NCBI RefSeq assembly: GCF_006538705.1
Contig: NZ_BJLP01000019.1
Coordinates: 1-64,000 of the forward strand
Origin: Cellulomonas uda
GTDB lineage: Bacteria; Actinomycetota; Actinomycetes; Actinomycetales; Cellulomonadaceae
Length of the DNA stretch: 64,000 nucleotides
Reading direction: 5' to 3'
Shown here: one piece after another, positions 7,721-15,267 of the stretch
Layout: every line of letters begins with the position of its first letter
Numbering within the stretch: the first letter of the stretch is position 1
The notes under the pieces: generated by a model
Told to the model about the DNA's origin: nothing
The model's database searches: none
What the model saw: only the letters and a program-made list of their open reading frames with translations
Translations under genes and position numbers: made by a program

Positions 7721-8416
7721 TCAGGGGCGGGCGGCGAACCGCTCGAGGAGGTCGGCGTGACCCGAGACGATGATGATGTCGTTCTGCGAGATGCGGGTCT
7801 CGGGGGTCGCGTAGACGAACTCGGTGCCGGGCGACTTCACGCCGACCACCGTGACCCCGTACCGCTCGCGGATCTTCGACTGCGCGAGCGTGAAACCCTG
7901 CGTCTCCTTCGGCGGGCGCATCTTGACGACCGTGAAGCCGTCCTCGACCTCGATGTAGTCGAGCAGCTTGCCCGAGACGAGGTGCGCGACGCGCGAGCCC
8001 GCGTCCGCCTCGGGCAGCACCACGTGGTGCGCGCCGATGCGCTGCAGGATGCGCGCGTGCTCGTTGGAGACCGCCTTCGCCCAGATCTGGGGGATGCCGA
8101 TGTCGACGAGGTTGCCCGTGATGAGCACCGACGCCTCGAGGTAGGACCCGACGCCGACGACCGCGACCGGGAAGTCCCTTGCGCCGAGCTGCTCGAGCGC
8201 CTCGGGGTTGGCCGCGTCGGCCTCGACGAGCGCGATGCGCCCCGCCCACTGGGCCACGAGCTCGGGGCTGCGCTCGACCGCGAGCACGTCCTGCCCGAGC
8301 CGGTCCAGCGTCGCCGCGATCGCGGACCCGAACCGGCCCAGCCCGATGACGAGCACACCCGAGTCCTTCTTGGGCGTGCGCGGGGCGCCCTGCGTGCCTG
8401 CGCGTGCGTCGCGCAT
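7721..8416 (-). CDS. trkA: TrkA-type potassium uptake regulator (RCK domains)
   Basis: The 231-residue cytoplasmic regulatory subunit of a Trk/Ktr potassium transporter gates the partner channel in response to bound nucleotide. An RCK_N Rossmann fold starts with VLVIGLGRFGSA (GxGxxG at about residues 25-30) and has an acidic end of beta-2 (AVERS near 47-51). The RCK_C domain follows from about residue 145 (GFTLAQSKIRERYGVTVVGV). A single RCK pair of this size resembles KtrA/CglK more than the tandem E. coli TrkA. The ATG at 8416 lies 4 nt after the trkH stop, so the two genes form one operon. The N-terminal ~20 residues are a variable tail. Confidence 0.92.
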   Translation of the reverse strand: MRDARAGTQGAPRTPKKDSGVLVIGLGRFGSAIAATLDRLGQDVLAVERSPELVAQWAGRIALVEADAANPEALEQLGARDFPVAVVGVGSYLEASVLITGNLVDIGIPQIWAKAVSNEHARILQRIGAHHVVLPEADAGSRVAHLVSGKLLDYIEVEDGFTVVKMRPPKETQGFTLAQSKIRERYGVTVVGVKSPGTEFVYATPETRISQNDIIIVSGHADLLERFAARP

Positions 8417-8420
8417 GGTC

Positions 8421-9797
8421 TCAGCCAATGATCGGCCTCTCTTCCGGCAGCCGGATGACCCGACGACGGTTGCGCAGCGCGAGCGCGGCCGCAAGCGTCA
8501 TGGTGCCGGTCCGGCCGATGAACATCAGGACGGTGAGCACGTACTTGGCGGCGTCGGGCAGGCCCGGCGTGATGCCGGTCGACAGCCCGCACGTCGCGAA
8601 CGCGGAGATGACCTCGAACAGCACGACGTCGAGGCGCAGCCCCGTCATCGCGAGCAGCAGCAGCGAGGCGATGAGCACGAACGTCGCGGAGATGAGCGAG
8701 ACCGCGATCGCGACCTGGAGCGCGTCGCGCGGGATGCGCCGGCCGTACGCCTCGACGTCCCGGTCGCCGCGGGCCTCCGCGACGATCGCGAGCAGCATGA
8801 CCGCGAGCGTCGTCACCTTGATACCGCCGGCGGTCGACGCCGAGCCGCCACCGACGAACATGAGTGCGTCCATGAGCAGCCAGGTCGACTCGTGCATCTG
8901 GCCCACGTCGACAGTGGAGAAGCCCGCCGAGCGGGGCATGACGCCCGCGAACAGGGACGCGAGCGCGGTGCCCGACGCGTCGATGGGTGCGAACGTGCTC
9001 GGGTTCGTCCACTCGAACGCGGCGACGAGCACGGAGCCCGCGACGACGAGCGCGAGGCTCGTCGTGATCGTCAGCTTGGCGTGCAGGCTCCACCGCCGCG
9101 GCTCGCGCAGGTGCCTGGCGACGTTGAGGATCACGGGGAAGCCGAGCGACCCGATGAACACGCCGACGATGATCGGCAGCAGCACCCACCAGTCGGAGAT
9201 GAACGGCGCGAGCCCCTCGGGCGTCGGCACGAACCCGGCGTTGTTGAACGACGAGACGCCGTAGAAGATCGCGTGCCACGCGGCCGTGCCCCACGACTCG
9301 TCGTACATGTGGAAGCGGGGGAGCAGGACGAGCGCGATCGCGACCTCGAGGGTCGTCGAGGTCACGATGACGGTGCGCACGAGCGAGCCGACCTCGCCGA
9401 GCCGCGTGAACTTGGTCTCCGACGAGACGAGCAGGCGCTGCGTGAGGCCGATGCGCCGCGAGACCGCCATGCCCAGCAGCGACGCGAGCGTCATCACGCC
9501 CAGGCCGCCGATCTTGATCGCGACGAGGATGACGACGAGCCCCCACGTCGACCAGTACTCGCCGGTCGGGACCACGACGAGCCCGGTGACGGTGCTCGCG
9601 GACGTCGCGGTGAACAGGGCGTCGACGAACGGGGCGCGGTGCCCGGACGCGGTCGCCCACGGCGCGGACAGCAGCACCGTGACGAGCGCGATCACCGCGG
9701 CGAACACGCCGAGCGCGAGGCGGGCGGGCGACTGGCGCGCGGACCGGTCGACGAGCTCACGCGCGCGCCACGCGACGCCGGGGCCGCTGCGCGCCAT
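8421..9797 (-). CDS. trkH: TrkH-type potassium transporter membrane subunit
   Basis: This 458-residue protein is the pore-forming partner of TrkA and imports K+ (possibly K+/Na+). It has many membrane segments arranged as repeated M1-P-M2 units. Selectivity-filter-like turns are visible (SASTVTGLVVV, SSFNNAGFVPT and CGLSTGITPG), and the first repeats fit the TrkH/KtrB family. The start is the ATG at 9797, chosen because GGGAGGTGGG lies directly upstream. In-frame codons above it have no hydrophobic or conserved content. It is translated just ahead of trkA and faces the divergent acuC gene across a 175-bp intergenic region. Confidence 0.92.
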   Translation of the reverse strand: MARSGPGVAWRARELVDRSARQSPARLALGVFAAVIALVTVLLSAPWATASGHRAPFVDALFTATSASTVTGLVVVPTGEYWSTWGLVVILVAIKIGGLGVMTLASLLGMAVSRRIGLTQRLLVSSETKFTRLGEVGSLVRTVIVTSTTLEVAIALVLLPRFHMYDESWGTAAWHAIFYGVSSFNNAGFVPTPEGLAPFISDWWVLLPIIVGVFIGSLGFPVILNVARHLREPRRWSLHAKLTITTSLALVVAGSVLVAAFEWTNPSTFAPIDASGTALASLFAGVMPRSAGFSTVDVGQMHESTWLLMDALMFVGGGSASTAGGIKVTTLAVMLLAIVAEARGDRDVEAYGRRIPRDALQVAIAVSLISATFVLIASLLLLAMTGLRLDVVLFEVISAFATCGLSTGITPGLPDAAKYVLTVLMFIGRTGTMTLAAALALRNRRRVIRLPEERPIIG

Positions 9798-9972
9798 CCC
9801 ACCTCCCGAGCTCGTCCCGACCAGCGTGCATCGCACACTCTGGCACGTCGCGCGCCCGTGGGCCGCGCGCGGTCCGCGACGCGCCCGCGCTCGTCCGGCC
9901 CGCCGCCACGCGCCGCCGCGCGACGCGCCACGGGGGTTCGACACCGCGCCGGTTCGGTGTTTGGGTGTGGTC

Positions 9973-11148
9973 ATGACGCCGCGGCCGCGCGTGGAGTGGG
10001 CGCCCGAGATGCTCCGCTACGACTTCGGCACGGGGCACCCGATGTCGCCCGCACGGCTCGCCCTGACGATCGACCTGGCGGGCGAGCTCGGCCTGCTCGA
10101 GCACGTCGACGTCGTCGCCGCGCAGGTCGCGCCCGACGAGCTGCTGACCACGGTGCACGAGGCCGCGTACGTCGCGGCGGTGCGGCGCGCGGCCGACGAG
10201 GGCGTGCGCGACGAGGCCCGCGGGCTGGGCACGCGCGACGACCCGATCTTCCCGGGCATGCACGAGGCGTCCGCGCGCGCGGTGCAGGGCACCCACGACG
10301 GGGCGCTCGCGGTGTGGCGCGGCGAGACCGACCACGCGGTGAACATCGCGGGCGGCCTGCACCACGCGATGCCGGGCGCCGCGTCGGGGTTCTGCGTCTA
10401 CAACGACGCGGCGGTCGCGATCCGTGCGCTGCTCGACGCGGGCGCGGAGCGAGTGGCGTACGTCGACGTCGACGCGCACCACGGCGACGGCGTGCAGGCG
10501 GTGTTCTGGGACGACCCGCGCGTCCTGACGGTCTCGGTGCACGAGTCGGGCCGGACGCTGTTCCCGGGCTCGGGCCACGCGTACGAGACGGGCGGGCAGC
10601 ACGCCGAGGGCTCGGTGGTGAACCTCCCGCTGCCGGCGGGCACGTCGGACGCGGGCTGGCTGCGCGCGATCGACGCGGTCGTCCCCCCGGTCCTGCACGC
10701 GTTCGGCCCCGACGTGCTGGTCACGCAGCACGGGTGCGACACGCACCGCATGGACCCGCTGAGCAACCTGCGGGTGACGGTGGACGCGCAGCGGCTCGTG
10801 GCGCAGCGGCTGCACGACCTCGCGCACGAGGTGGCGCACGGCCGGTGGGTCGCGCTGGGCGGCGGCGGGTACGCCGTGGTGGACGTCGTGCCGCGCGCGT
10901 GGGCGCACCTGCTCGCCGTCGCTGCGCACCGGCCGGTCGACCCGGACCAGGTGGTCCCGCAGGCGTGGCGCGACCGGGTCGCGCGGGACTTCGGGCGCGA
11001 GGGGCCGGTGTCGATGTCCGACGGCGCGGTGCCGGCGTTCCGCACCTGGGAGTCGGGCTTCGACCCGGCCGACGAGGTCGACCGGGCGATCCGGGCGACC
11101 CGCGCCGAGGCGTTCCCGCTGCTGGGTCTGGACGTCCACCACGAGTGA
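9973..11148 (+). CDS. acuC: Acetoin utilization protein AcuC (class I histone-deacetylase-like)
   Basis: The 391-residue zinc-dependent deacylase is of the HDAC/AcuC superfamily. AcuC in Bacillus deacetylates and activates acetyl-CoA synthetase. Visible family features are the N-terminal RYDFGTGHPMSP, the GGLHHAMPG block near residue 125, the metal/catalytic block YVDVDAHHGDGVQ near residues 163-175, QHGCDTH, and GGGGYAV near 296-302. There is no signal peptide, so it acts in the cytoplasm. No acuA or acs gene is adjacent, so its target here is unknown. The ATG at 9973 is used; a GTG two codons earlier (9967) is possible and neither has a strong ribosome-binding site. Confidence 0.9.
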   Translation: MTPRPRVEWAPEMLRYDFGTGHPMSPARLALTIDLAGELGLLEHVDVVAAQVAPDELLTTVHEAAYVAAVRRAADEGVRDEARGLGTRDDPIFPGMHEASARAVQGTHDGALAVWRGETDHAVNIAGGLHHAMPGAASGFCVYNDAAVAIRALLDAGAERVAYVDVDAHHGDGVQAVFWDDPRVLTVSVHESGRTLFPGSGHAYETGGQHAEGSVVNLPLPAGTSDAGWLRAIDAVVPPVLHAFGPDVLVTQHGCDTHRMDPLSNLRVTVDAQRLVAQRLHDLAHEVAHGRWVALGGGGYAVVDVVPRAWAHLLAVAAHRPVDPDQVVPQAWRDRVARDFGREGPVSMSDGAVPAFRTWESGFDPADEVDRAIRATRAEAFPLLGLDVHHE

Positions 11149-11263
11149 CCGGCCTGCCGCGCGCGTCGTCGGCGCTCGTGCGGGTCAGACGCCCGGGTGG
11201 GAGGGATCCGGGCAGACCGGTCGTCACACCCGTCACCCCTTTCACTCGTGTCCCAGGCGCCAC

Positions 11264-11269
11264 TAGGGT
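11264..11269 (+). promoter_or_regulatory. -10 box upstream of the excisionase-type HTH gene
   Basis: TAGGGT, 92 nt before the ATG at 11362, gives a candidate transcript with an untranslated leader that ends in an AGGAGG site (11343-11348). Confidence 0.4.
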
Positions 11270-11361
11270 TGGGCCAGCCCGTCGACGACGGGTCACAGGG
11301 CCGGCGCGTGAGCACCGGGGGACGGGTGCCGCAGGGCGCCCCAGGAGGACGATCCGCACCG

Positions 11362-11586
11362 ATGAGCGACCAGCCGGGCCGCGTGCGCTACCTGACCGTC
11401 GTGGAGGTCGCGGACGTCATGCGCGTCTCCAAGATGACGGTCTACCGTCTGCTCCACTCCGGCGAGCTGCCGGGCGTGCGCGTGGGCCGCTCGTTCCGCG
11501 TCCCGCAGGACGCGCTCGACGCCTACCTGCGCTCGTCGATGTCGAGCGTGACCCCCGAGCAGGACACCGAGCGCCGCTCCTCCTGA
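11362..11586 (+). CDS. Excisionase-family helix-turn-helix DNA-binding protein
   Basis: This 74-residue protein is almost entirely one HTH_17/MerR-like winged helix: YLTVVEVADVMRVSKMTVYR (about residues 10-29), followed by a short wing and DALDAYLRS. Such proteins are widespread in actinobacteria directly upstream of the tiny bS22 gene; M. tuberculosis Rv0500A/Rv0500B is the comparable pair. BldC of Streptomyces has a related fold. The ATG at 11362 is chosen because conservation begins just after it and AGGAGG lies 13 nt upstream, slightly far. It is not a phage excisionase, because no integrase or attachment site is nearby. Its regulatory targets cannot be read from the sequence. Confidence 0.85.
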   Translation: MSDQPGRVRYLTVVEVADVMRVSKMTVYRLLHSGELPGVRVGRSFRVPQDALDAYLRSSMSSVTPEQDTERRSS

Positions 11587-11628
11587 CGTCCTGTCCGACG
11601 CACGTCGCGGGCACCGGCCGTCATCGCG

Positions 11629-11634
11629 TAAGGT
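11629..11634 (+). promoter_or_regulatory. Candidate -10 box for the bS22 gene
   Basis: TAAGGT, 130 nt upstream of the 32-codon bS22 gene and beyond the preceding stop codon, suggests an independent promoter with a long leader. Confidence 0.35.
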
Positions 11635-11764
11635 AGGCCCTCGGACTTTCCTTGTGCGGGCGGCAGTGCGCGAGCACGGCCGTGAGCCCTGACCGGGCGA
11701 CCGCGCGTCGAACGACCAGCACTGGTCCGCTGCCGCGGGCCCCACCGGAAGCGAGAGTGGACCC

Positions 11765-11863
11765 ATGGGCTCCGTCATCAAGAAGCGCCGCAAGCGGATG
11801 GCCAAGAAGAAGCACCGCAAGCTGCTGCGCAAGACGCGTCACCAGCGTCGCAACAAGAAGTGA
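11765..11863 (+). CDS. Small ribosomal subunit protein bS22 (AURKAIP1/COX24 domain)
   Basis: This 32-residue, extremely basic protein begins [19 protein letters not shown] and ends RRNKK; about 60 % of its residues are Lys, Arg or His. It matches the AURKAIP1/COX24-type peptide found in actinobacteria, which mycobacterial ribosome structures showed to be an intrinsic 30S protein (bS22). It is too short for most gene finders. Support comes from the purely coding-like Lys/Arg codon pattern, the upstream excisionase-type gene as in M. tuberculosis, and a terminator hairpin 26 nt after the stop codon. The ribosome-binding region is weak (GAGAGTGG). Constitutive high expression is expected. Confidence 0.93.
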   Translation: MGSVIKKRRKRMAKKKHRKLLRKTRHQRRNKK

Positions 11864-11888
11864 CCACCCGCTGCCCCGGCAGCGCGTG

Positions 11889-11922
11889 AGCGAGGGCTCG
11901 GCCGTCCGGCCGGGCCCTCGCT
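11889..11922 (+). terminator. Hairpin terminator after the bS22 gene
   Basis: AGCGAGGGC (11889-11897) pairs with GCCCTCGCT (11914-11922), and an inner TCGGCC/GGCCGG stem extends it. It is followed by CTGTCTGTCC, a weak T-containing tract. Confidence 0.75.
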
Positions 11923-11959
11923 GTCTGTCCCGGCGCCTCGGACGCCCGAGCAGGGTGTC

Positions 11960-12490
11960 TCAGAGCGCGCGCTCGAGGACGAAGTCGTCCTCGATGCGGG
12001 ACCCCACACGGAAGTGCTTGGTGCCGACCCGCAGGAAGCCGTGGCGCTCGTAGAACCGCTGCGCGCGCGCGTTGAGCTGGTTCACGCCCAGCCAGCACCC
12101 GAGCGCGTGGCGGCCGCGCGCGTCGGCGAGGGTCGCGGTCATCAGCGCGTCGGCCACGCCCCGCCCGTGGCGGTCGGGGTGCACGTAGCACTTGGACAGC
12201 TCGGCGGTCGGCCACAGCGACAGCGCGGAGCGCACGTCGGAGTCCGCGGGCATGCCGGCGACCAGCATCGTGTAGCCCTCGAGCGTGCCCGCCTCGTCGT
12301 GCGCGACGAGCACCGTGCGCCTGCCGTCCGCGAGGTAGCCCTCGAACGCGGTGTGCGACAGCACGGTCTCGACGAACGCCCGCTGGTCCTCGGGCGTCGA
12401 CCCCGGGGGGCAGGCGAGCGGGAACGTCACGGCTGCCAGGTCGGCGAGAGCGGCGAGGTCGTCGAGCCGCGCGCGGCGAACGGTTGTCAC
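11960..12490 (-). CDS. GNAT family N-acetyltransferase
   Basis: The 176-residue protein has the GNAT fold. An N-terminal VRRARLDDLAALADLA is followed by the acetyl-CoA-binding block YVHPDRHGRGVADALM (about residues 100-116) and the C-terminal LGVNQLNARAQRFYERHGF. The substrate (small molecule, antibiotic, or protein N-terminus/lysine) cannot be assigned. The start is the GTG at 12490. It has no Shine-Dalgarno sequence, but TAGGGT sits 6 nt upstream, so the mRNA is probably leaderless. It converges on the bS22 terminator. Confidence 0.88.
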   Translation of the reverse strand: MTTVRRARLDDLAALADLAAVTFPLACPPGSTPEDQRAFVETVLSHTAFEGYLADGRRTVLVAHDEAGTLEGYTMLVAGMPADSDVRSALSLWPTAELSKCYVHPDRHGRGVADALMTATLADARGRHALGCWLGVNQLNARAQRFYERHGFLRVGTKHFRVGSRIEDDFVLERAL

Positions 12491-12496
12491 GGAGGA

Positions 12497-12502
12497 ACCC
12501 TA
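12497..12502 (-). promoter_or_regulatory. Leaderless promoter -10 box of the GNAT gene
   Basis: TAGGGT on the minus strand, exactly 6 nt before the GTG start. Transcription would begin at or next to the first base of the start codon. Confidence 0.6.
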
Positions 12503-12624
12503 GGACGCTCGCGGGGTGCCTCCGGGGCCCGGGAAGGGCGCTGGCACCCAGGCCGGGCCACGTCGTGACGTCCGGCGCGTGTTCGTCCGACCTGCGCCCC
12601 GCCGGGACCGCGCGGAACGGCTCC

Positions 12625-13443
12625 TCAGCCTCCGGCGTGTCGCGTCAGCCCGCGCCGGGCGGCCCGCGCCGAGACGGCGGTCGCCCACACCGCGCCCGCC
12701 ACGGTGGCGGCGCGGACCCCGCGCGTGAGCGAGCGCCGTGCGGGCCGGAAGTCGCGCACCGGCCATCCCTGCCGTGCCGCGTGCCGCCGCAGGCGACGGT
12801 CCGGGTTGATCGCGCACGGGCGCCCGACCGCGGACAGCAGCGGCAGGTCGTTCGTCGAGTCCCCGTACGCGGCGCAGCGCGCCAGGTCGATCCCGGTGCG
12901 CTCCGCGAGCGCCCGCACCGCGCGCGCCTTCGCCTCGCCGTGCAGCAGGTCGCCGACGAGCCGGCCCGTGTAGAAGCCGTCGACCTCCTCGGCGACCGTC
13001 CCGAGCGCCCCCGTCGTCCCCAGCCGGCGCGCGAGCAGGCCCGCGATCTCCATCGGCGACGCGGTGACGAACCAGACCTCGTCGCCGGCCGCGACGTGCG
13101 CGTCGATCAGCGCGCGCGTGCCGGGGTACAGGCGCAGGTGCAGCACCTGGTCGTACACGTCCTCCGCGATCGCGGTGACCTCCGCGACGGAGTGCCCGCG
13201 CATGATCGCGAGCGCCTCGCCGCGCAGCCGGTCGATCTGCCGGCGGTCCTCACCGACGAGCCGGTAGCGCAGCTGGTGGCCCGTGAACCGCAGCAGGTCC
13301 CACGGCCGGAAGAACCCTCGTCGGTACAGCCCGACGGCCAGGTGGAACGCGCTCGCGCCGCGCACCACGGTGTTGTCGACGTCGAAGAACGCGGCCGTGC
13401 GCCCGGCGCCCACCGCGGCACGGTCGTGCGTCGGCTCCGGCAT
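12625..13443 (-). CDS. HAD-IB family phosphatase (SerB-like)
   Basis: This 272-residue haloacid-dehalogenase-type phosphohydrolase shows all four HAD motifs: DVDNT (Asp21/Asp23) as nucleophile and acid/base, T128 in FVTAS, Lys172 in GEAKARAV, and GDSTND at 194-199. The HAD-IB subgroup includes phosphoserine phosphatase SerB and several actinobacterial proteins of unproven substrate; M. tuberculosis serB1 (Rv0505c) occupies a similar neighbourhood. The C-terminal ~40 residues are Arg/Ala-rich with a weakly hydrophobic stretch and are not part of the HAD core. The ATG at 13443 is preceded by TACAGT at 6 nt with no ribosome-binding site, indicating a leaderless message, divergent from the glutaredoxin gene. 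Confidence 0.88.
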   Translation of the reverse strand: MPEPTHDRAAVGAGRTAAFFDVDNTVVRGASAFHLAVGLYRRGFFRPWDLLRFTGHQLRYRLVGEDRRQIDRLRGEALAIMRGHSVAEVTAIAEDVYDQVLHLRLYPGTRALIDAHVAAGDEVWFVTASPMEIAGLLARRLGTTGALGTVAEEVDGFYTGRLVGDLLHGEAKARAVRALAERTGIDLARCAAYGDSTNDLPLLSAVGRPCAINPDRRLRRHAARQGWPVRDFRPARRSLTRGVRAATVAGAVWATAVSARAARRGLTRHAGG

Positions 13444-13449
13444 CCGGTC

Positions 13450-13455
13450 ACTGTA
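13450..13455 (-). promoter_or_regulatory. Leaderless promoter -10 box of the HAD phosphatase gene
   Basis: TACAGT on the minus strand with a 6-nt gap to the ATG at 13443. It is paired with the divergent TAGGGT box of the glutaredoxin gene 66 bp away. Confidence 0.6.
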
Positions 13456-13521
13456 ACCAGCCCCGAGCGGCCCGCGCCGGGTCGGTGGTCCGAGGCGCCC
13501 GCACGCGGGTCCCGCGCGCAC

Positions 13522-13527
13522 TAGGGT
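13522..13527 (+). promoter_or_regulatory. Leaderless promoter -10 box of the glutaredoxin-rex operon
   Basis: TAGGGT, 7 nt before the GTG at 13535, with no Shine-Dalgarno sequence. It would drive both the glutaredoxin-like gene and rex. Confidence 0.6.
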
Positions 13528-13534
13528 CGGGCTC

Positions 13535-13807
13535 GTGCACGACGACGAGCCGACGACCACCGCACGCGTGGTCCTGTTCTCCCGCGCGGGGTGCCACCTG
13601 TGCGACGACGCGCGCGCGGTCGTCGCCGCCGAGGCGTCCCTCGCGGGCACCGCGTGGCGCGAGGTCGACGTGGACCGCGACGACGAGCCGGGGCGTGACC
13701 TGTCGCAGTACGGCGACCTGGTGCCGGTGGTGGAGGTCGACGGCGTGCGGCAGGGGTACTGGCGCATCGAGCCGGCGCGGCTGCGGCGCGCGCTGGCCGC
13801 CCGCTGA
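13535..13807 (+). CDS. Glutaredoxin family protein (DUF836)
   Basis: This 90-residue thioredoxin-fold protein carries a CxxC redox centre, AGCHLCDDAR (Cys20, Cys23). The EVDVDRDDEPGRDLSQYGDLVPVV block holds the cis-Pro region typical of DUF836/glutaredoxin-like proteins. It is probably a cytoplasmic thiol-disulfide or thiol-transfer protein; the partner is unknown. The stop is only 10 nt before the rex start, so it shares a transcript with the redox repressor. M. tuberculosis Rv0508 is the likely positional counterpart. Confidence 0.88.
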   Translation: MHDDEPTTTARVVLFSRAGCHLCDDARAVVAAEASLAGTAWREVDVDRDDEPGRDLSQYGDLVPVVEVDGVRQGYWRIEPARLRRALAAR

Positions 13808-13817
13808 GGGCACGGGC

Positions 13818-14459
13818 GTGCGCACGACGCCGGACCGCGGGGAGCCGCCGGACGCGACCGTCGCCCGCCTGCCCGGGTACCTGCACGCGCTGGAGTCCGT
13901 GCGCGGCTCGCGGGTCGTGACGTCCGAGGAGCTCGCGGCGGCCGCGGGTGTCTCGCCGGCGCAGCTGCGCAAGGACCTGTCGTTCCTCGGCTCGTACGGT
14001 CGCCGGGGCGTGGGGTACGACGTCGCGCACCTCGAGCGGCAGCTCGGCGAGGTGCTGGGCGTGCAGACACGGCGCGCCGTGGTCATCGTCGGGATCGGCT
14101 ACCTGGGGCACGCGCTGGCCAGCTACGGCGGGTTCGCCGAGCGCGGGTTCGAGGTGGCGGCGCTCGTCGACGCCGATCCGCAGGTCGTCGGGACGACCGT
14201 CGCGGGGCTCGTCGTCGAGCCCGCCGACGCGATCGGCCGCGTGGTGGGGCGTACGTCGGCGTCGGTCGGGGTGATCGCCGTCCCGGCGCCGCACGCGCAG
14301 CCCGTGTGCGACGCGCTCGTCGGTGCGGGGGTGACGGCGCTGCTGACGTTCGCGCCGCGCGCGCTGCACGTGCCCGAGCACGTGACCGTGCGGCAGGTGG
14401 ACGTGGCGAGCGAGCTGCAGATCCTCGCGTTCCACGACGCGCGTCGTCGCGCGCGCTGA
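13818..14459 (+). CDS. rex: Redox-sensing transcriptional repressor Rex
   Basis: This 213-residue homodimeric repressor releases DNA when NADH binds. The N-terminal winged helix (about 15-75) contains VTSEELAAAAGVSPAQLRKD and the characteristic SFLGSYGRRGVGYDV. The Rossmann domain begins AVVIVGIGYLGHAL (GxGxxG, about 90-97). The C-terminus ends ELQILAFHDARRR. The GTG at 13818 gives the usual Rex length. Rex in Streptomyces controls nuo, cyd and its own hem-linked operon. Here hemA does not follow: a terminator and a convergent yceI gene come next. A candidate Rex operator lies before menJ-nuo at 33931-33946. Confidence 0.93.
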   Translation: MRTTPDRGEPPDATVARLPGYLHALESVRGSRVVTSEELAAAAGVSPAQLRKDLSFLGSYGRRGVGYDVAHLERQLGEVLGVQTRRAVVIVGIGYLGHALASYGGFAERGFEVAALVDADPQVVGTTVAGLVVEPADAIGRVVGRTSASVGVIAVPAPHAQPVCDALVGAGVTALLTFAPRALHVPEHVTVRQVDVASELQILAFHDARRRAR

Positions 14460-14493
14460 CGCCGCACGCGCTGACGCCGGACGCGCTGCCGCA
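14452..14493 (+). repeat. 15-bp tandem repeat spanning the rex stop codon
   Basis: Two nearly identical 15-bp units (CGCGCTGACGCCGCA and CGCGCTGACGCCGGA) and a third partial unit start within the last rex codons. The first unit contains the actual stop codon TGA, and the duplicated copy carries a second TGA. Confidence 0.7.
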
Positions 14494-14509
14494 CGTCCCG
14501 GGGCAGACG

Positions 14510-14548
14510 CCGCGGGCGGGCCCGGCGTGGTGCCGGACCCGCCCGCGG
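14510..14548. terminator. Bidirectional hairpin between rex and yceI
   Basis: CCGCGGGCGGG (14510-14520) pairs with CCCGCCCGCGG (14538-14548). An inner CCGGC/GCCGG stem is separated from it by one mismatch. It lies between two converging genes. Confidence 0.75.
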
Positions 14549-14611
14549 GTCACGCGGCGGCGTCAGGGGGTGCGCTGCCGCGGTGGTCGGGCGCCGCTGG
14601 GGCGCCCGGGC

Positions 14612-15175
14612 TCAGGCCTGCTTGATGGCCGAGACGTCGAGCGTGATGGTGACCTTGTCGGAGACGAGCACGCCGCCGGCCTCGAGCGCGGCGTTCCAGG
14701 TCAGGCCGAACTCCTTGCGGGAGATCGTCACCGAGGACTCGAACCCGGCGCGCGTGTTGCCGAACGGGTCGACCGCGACACCGTTGAACTCGGTGGCGAG
14801 CTCGACCGGGCGGGTCTCGCCGTGGATCGTCAGGTCACCGGCGATGACGTACGCGTCGCCCTCGGCACGGATCGCGGTCGAGGTGAACGACCACTCGCCG
14901 AACGCCTCCACGTCGAAGAAGTCGCCGCTCTTGAGGTGGCCGTCGCGGTTCGCGTCGCCCGTTGAGACGGTCGACGGGTCGAGCGTCGCGGTGACGGAGG
15001 TCGAGGCGAGGTCCTCGCCGACCGTGATGGTGCCGCCGGTGACGGCGACCGTGCCGCGGACCTTGGAGATGCCCGCGTGGCGGACGCTGAACGCCGCCTC
15101 GGTGTGCGAGGCGTCGATGGCCCAGGTGCCCGTGGTGAGGCCGGCGGGGAGGGCGGTGGTGGTCGTGGCGCTCAT
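14612..15175 (-). CDS. YceI family protein
   Basis: This 187-residue lipocalin-like protein belongs to the YceI family, which binds polyisoprenoids or amphiphiles. The motif TWAIDASHTEAAFSVRH near residues 17-33 opens the family domain; GTVAVTGGTITV, DGHLKSGDFFDV and GDLTIHGETRPV follow in the usual order. No signal peptide is evident, so it is likely cytoplasmic, unlike E. coli YceI. The ATG at 15175 has AGGGAGA 9 nt upstream. It is divergent from a MarR regulator across a 274-bp region with palindromic, AT-richer elements, and that MarR protein is the obvious candidate regulator. Confidence 0.92.
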   Translation of the reverse strand: MSATTTTALPAGLTTGTWAIDASHTEAAFSVRHAGISKVRGTVAVTGGTITVGEDLASTSVTATLDPSTVSTGDANRDGHLKSGDFFDVEAFGEWSFTSTAIRAEGDAYVIAGDLTIHGETRPVELATEFNGVAVDPFGNTRAGFESSVTISRKEFGLTWNAALEAGGVLVSDKVTITLDVSAIKQA

Positions 15176-15231
15176 GGTGGTTCTCCCTGAGAGGTCGGTG
15201 GTGCCGGATGGTCCGGGCAGTCGGTCGAGTC

Positions 15232-15258
15232 GTTGAACTCTCAACTGCTGCTAGTTCA
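15232..15258. promoter_or_regulatory. Candidate MarR operator between yceI and the MarR gene
   Basis: GTTGA-ACTC-TCAAC (15232-15245) is a perfect palindrome. TTGAAC (15233-15238) and GTTCAA (15253-15258) form a second, wider inverted repeat. The surrounding ~45 bp is clearly AT-richer than the rest of the window. Position between divergent genes and dyad symmetry fit a MarR-type site. Confidence 0.55.
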
Positions 15259-15267
15259 AAGTTGTAC

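Noticed and set aside
7629-8249. Upstream in-frame extension of ppk2
   Set aside because: It is antisense to trkA and not conserved in PPK2 proteins; GTG 7628 gives the normal family length.
11362-11586. Excisionase-family HTH gene considered as evidence of a prophage or integrative element
   Set aside because: No integrase, phage gene or flanking direct repeats; the gene is a conserved chromosomal neighbour of bS22 in actinobacteria.
8208-11636. A 1142-codon plus-strand open frame across trkH and acuC
   Set aside because: It runs antisense to trkH and out of frame with acuC; Arg/Ala-rich, no family features.
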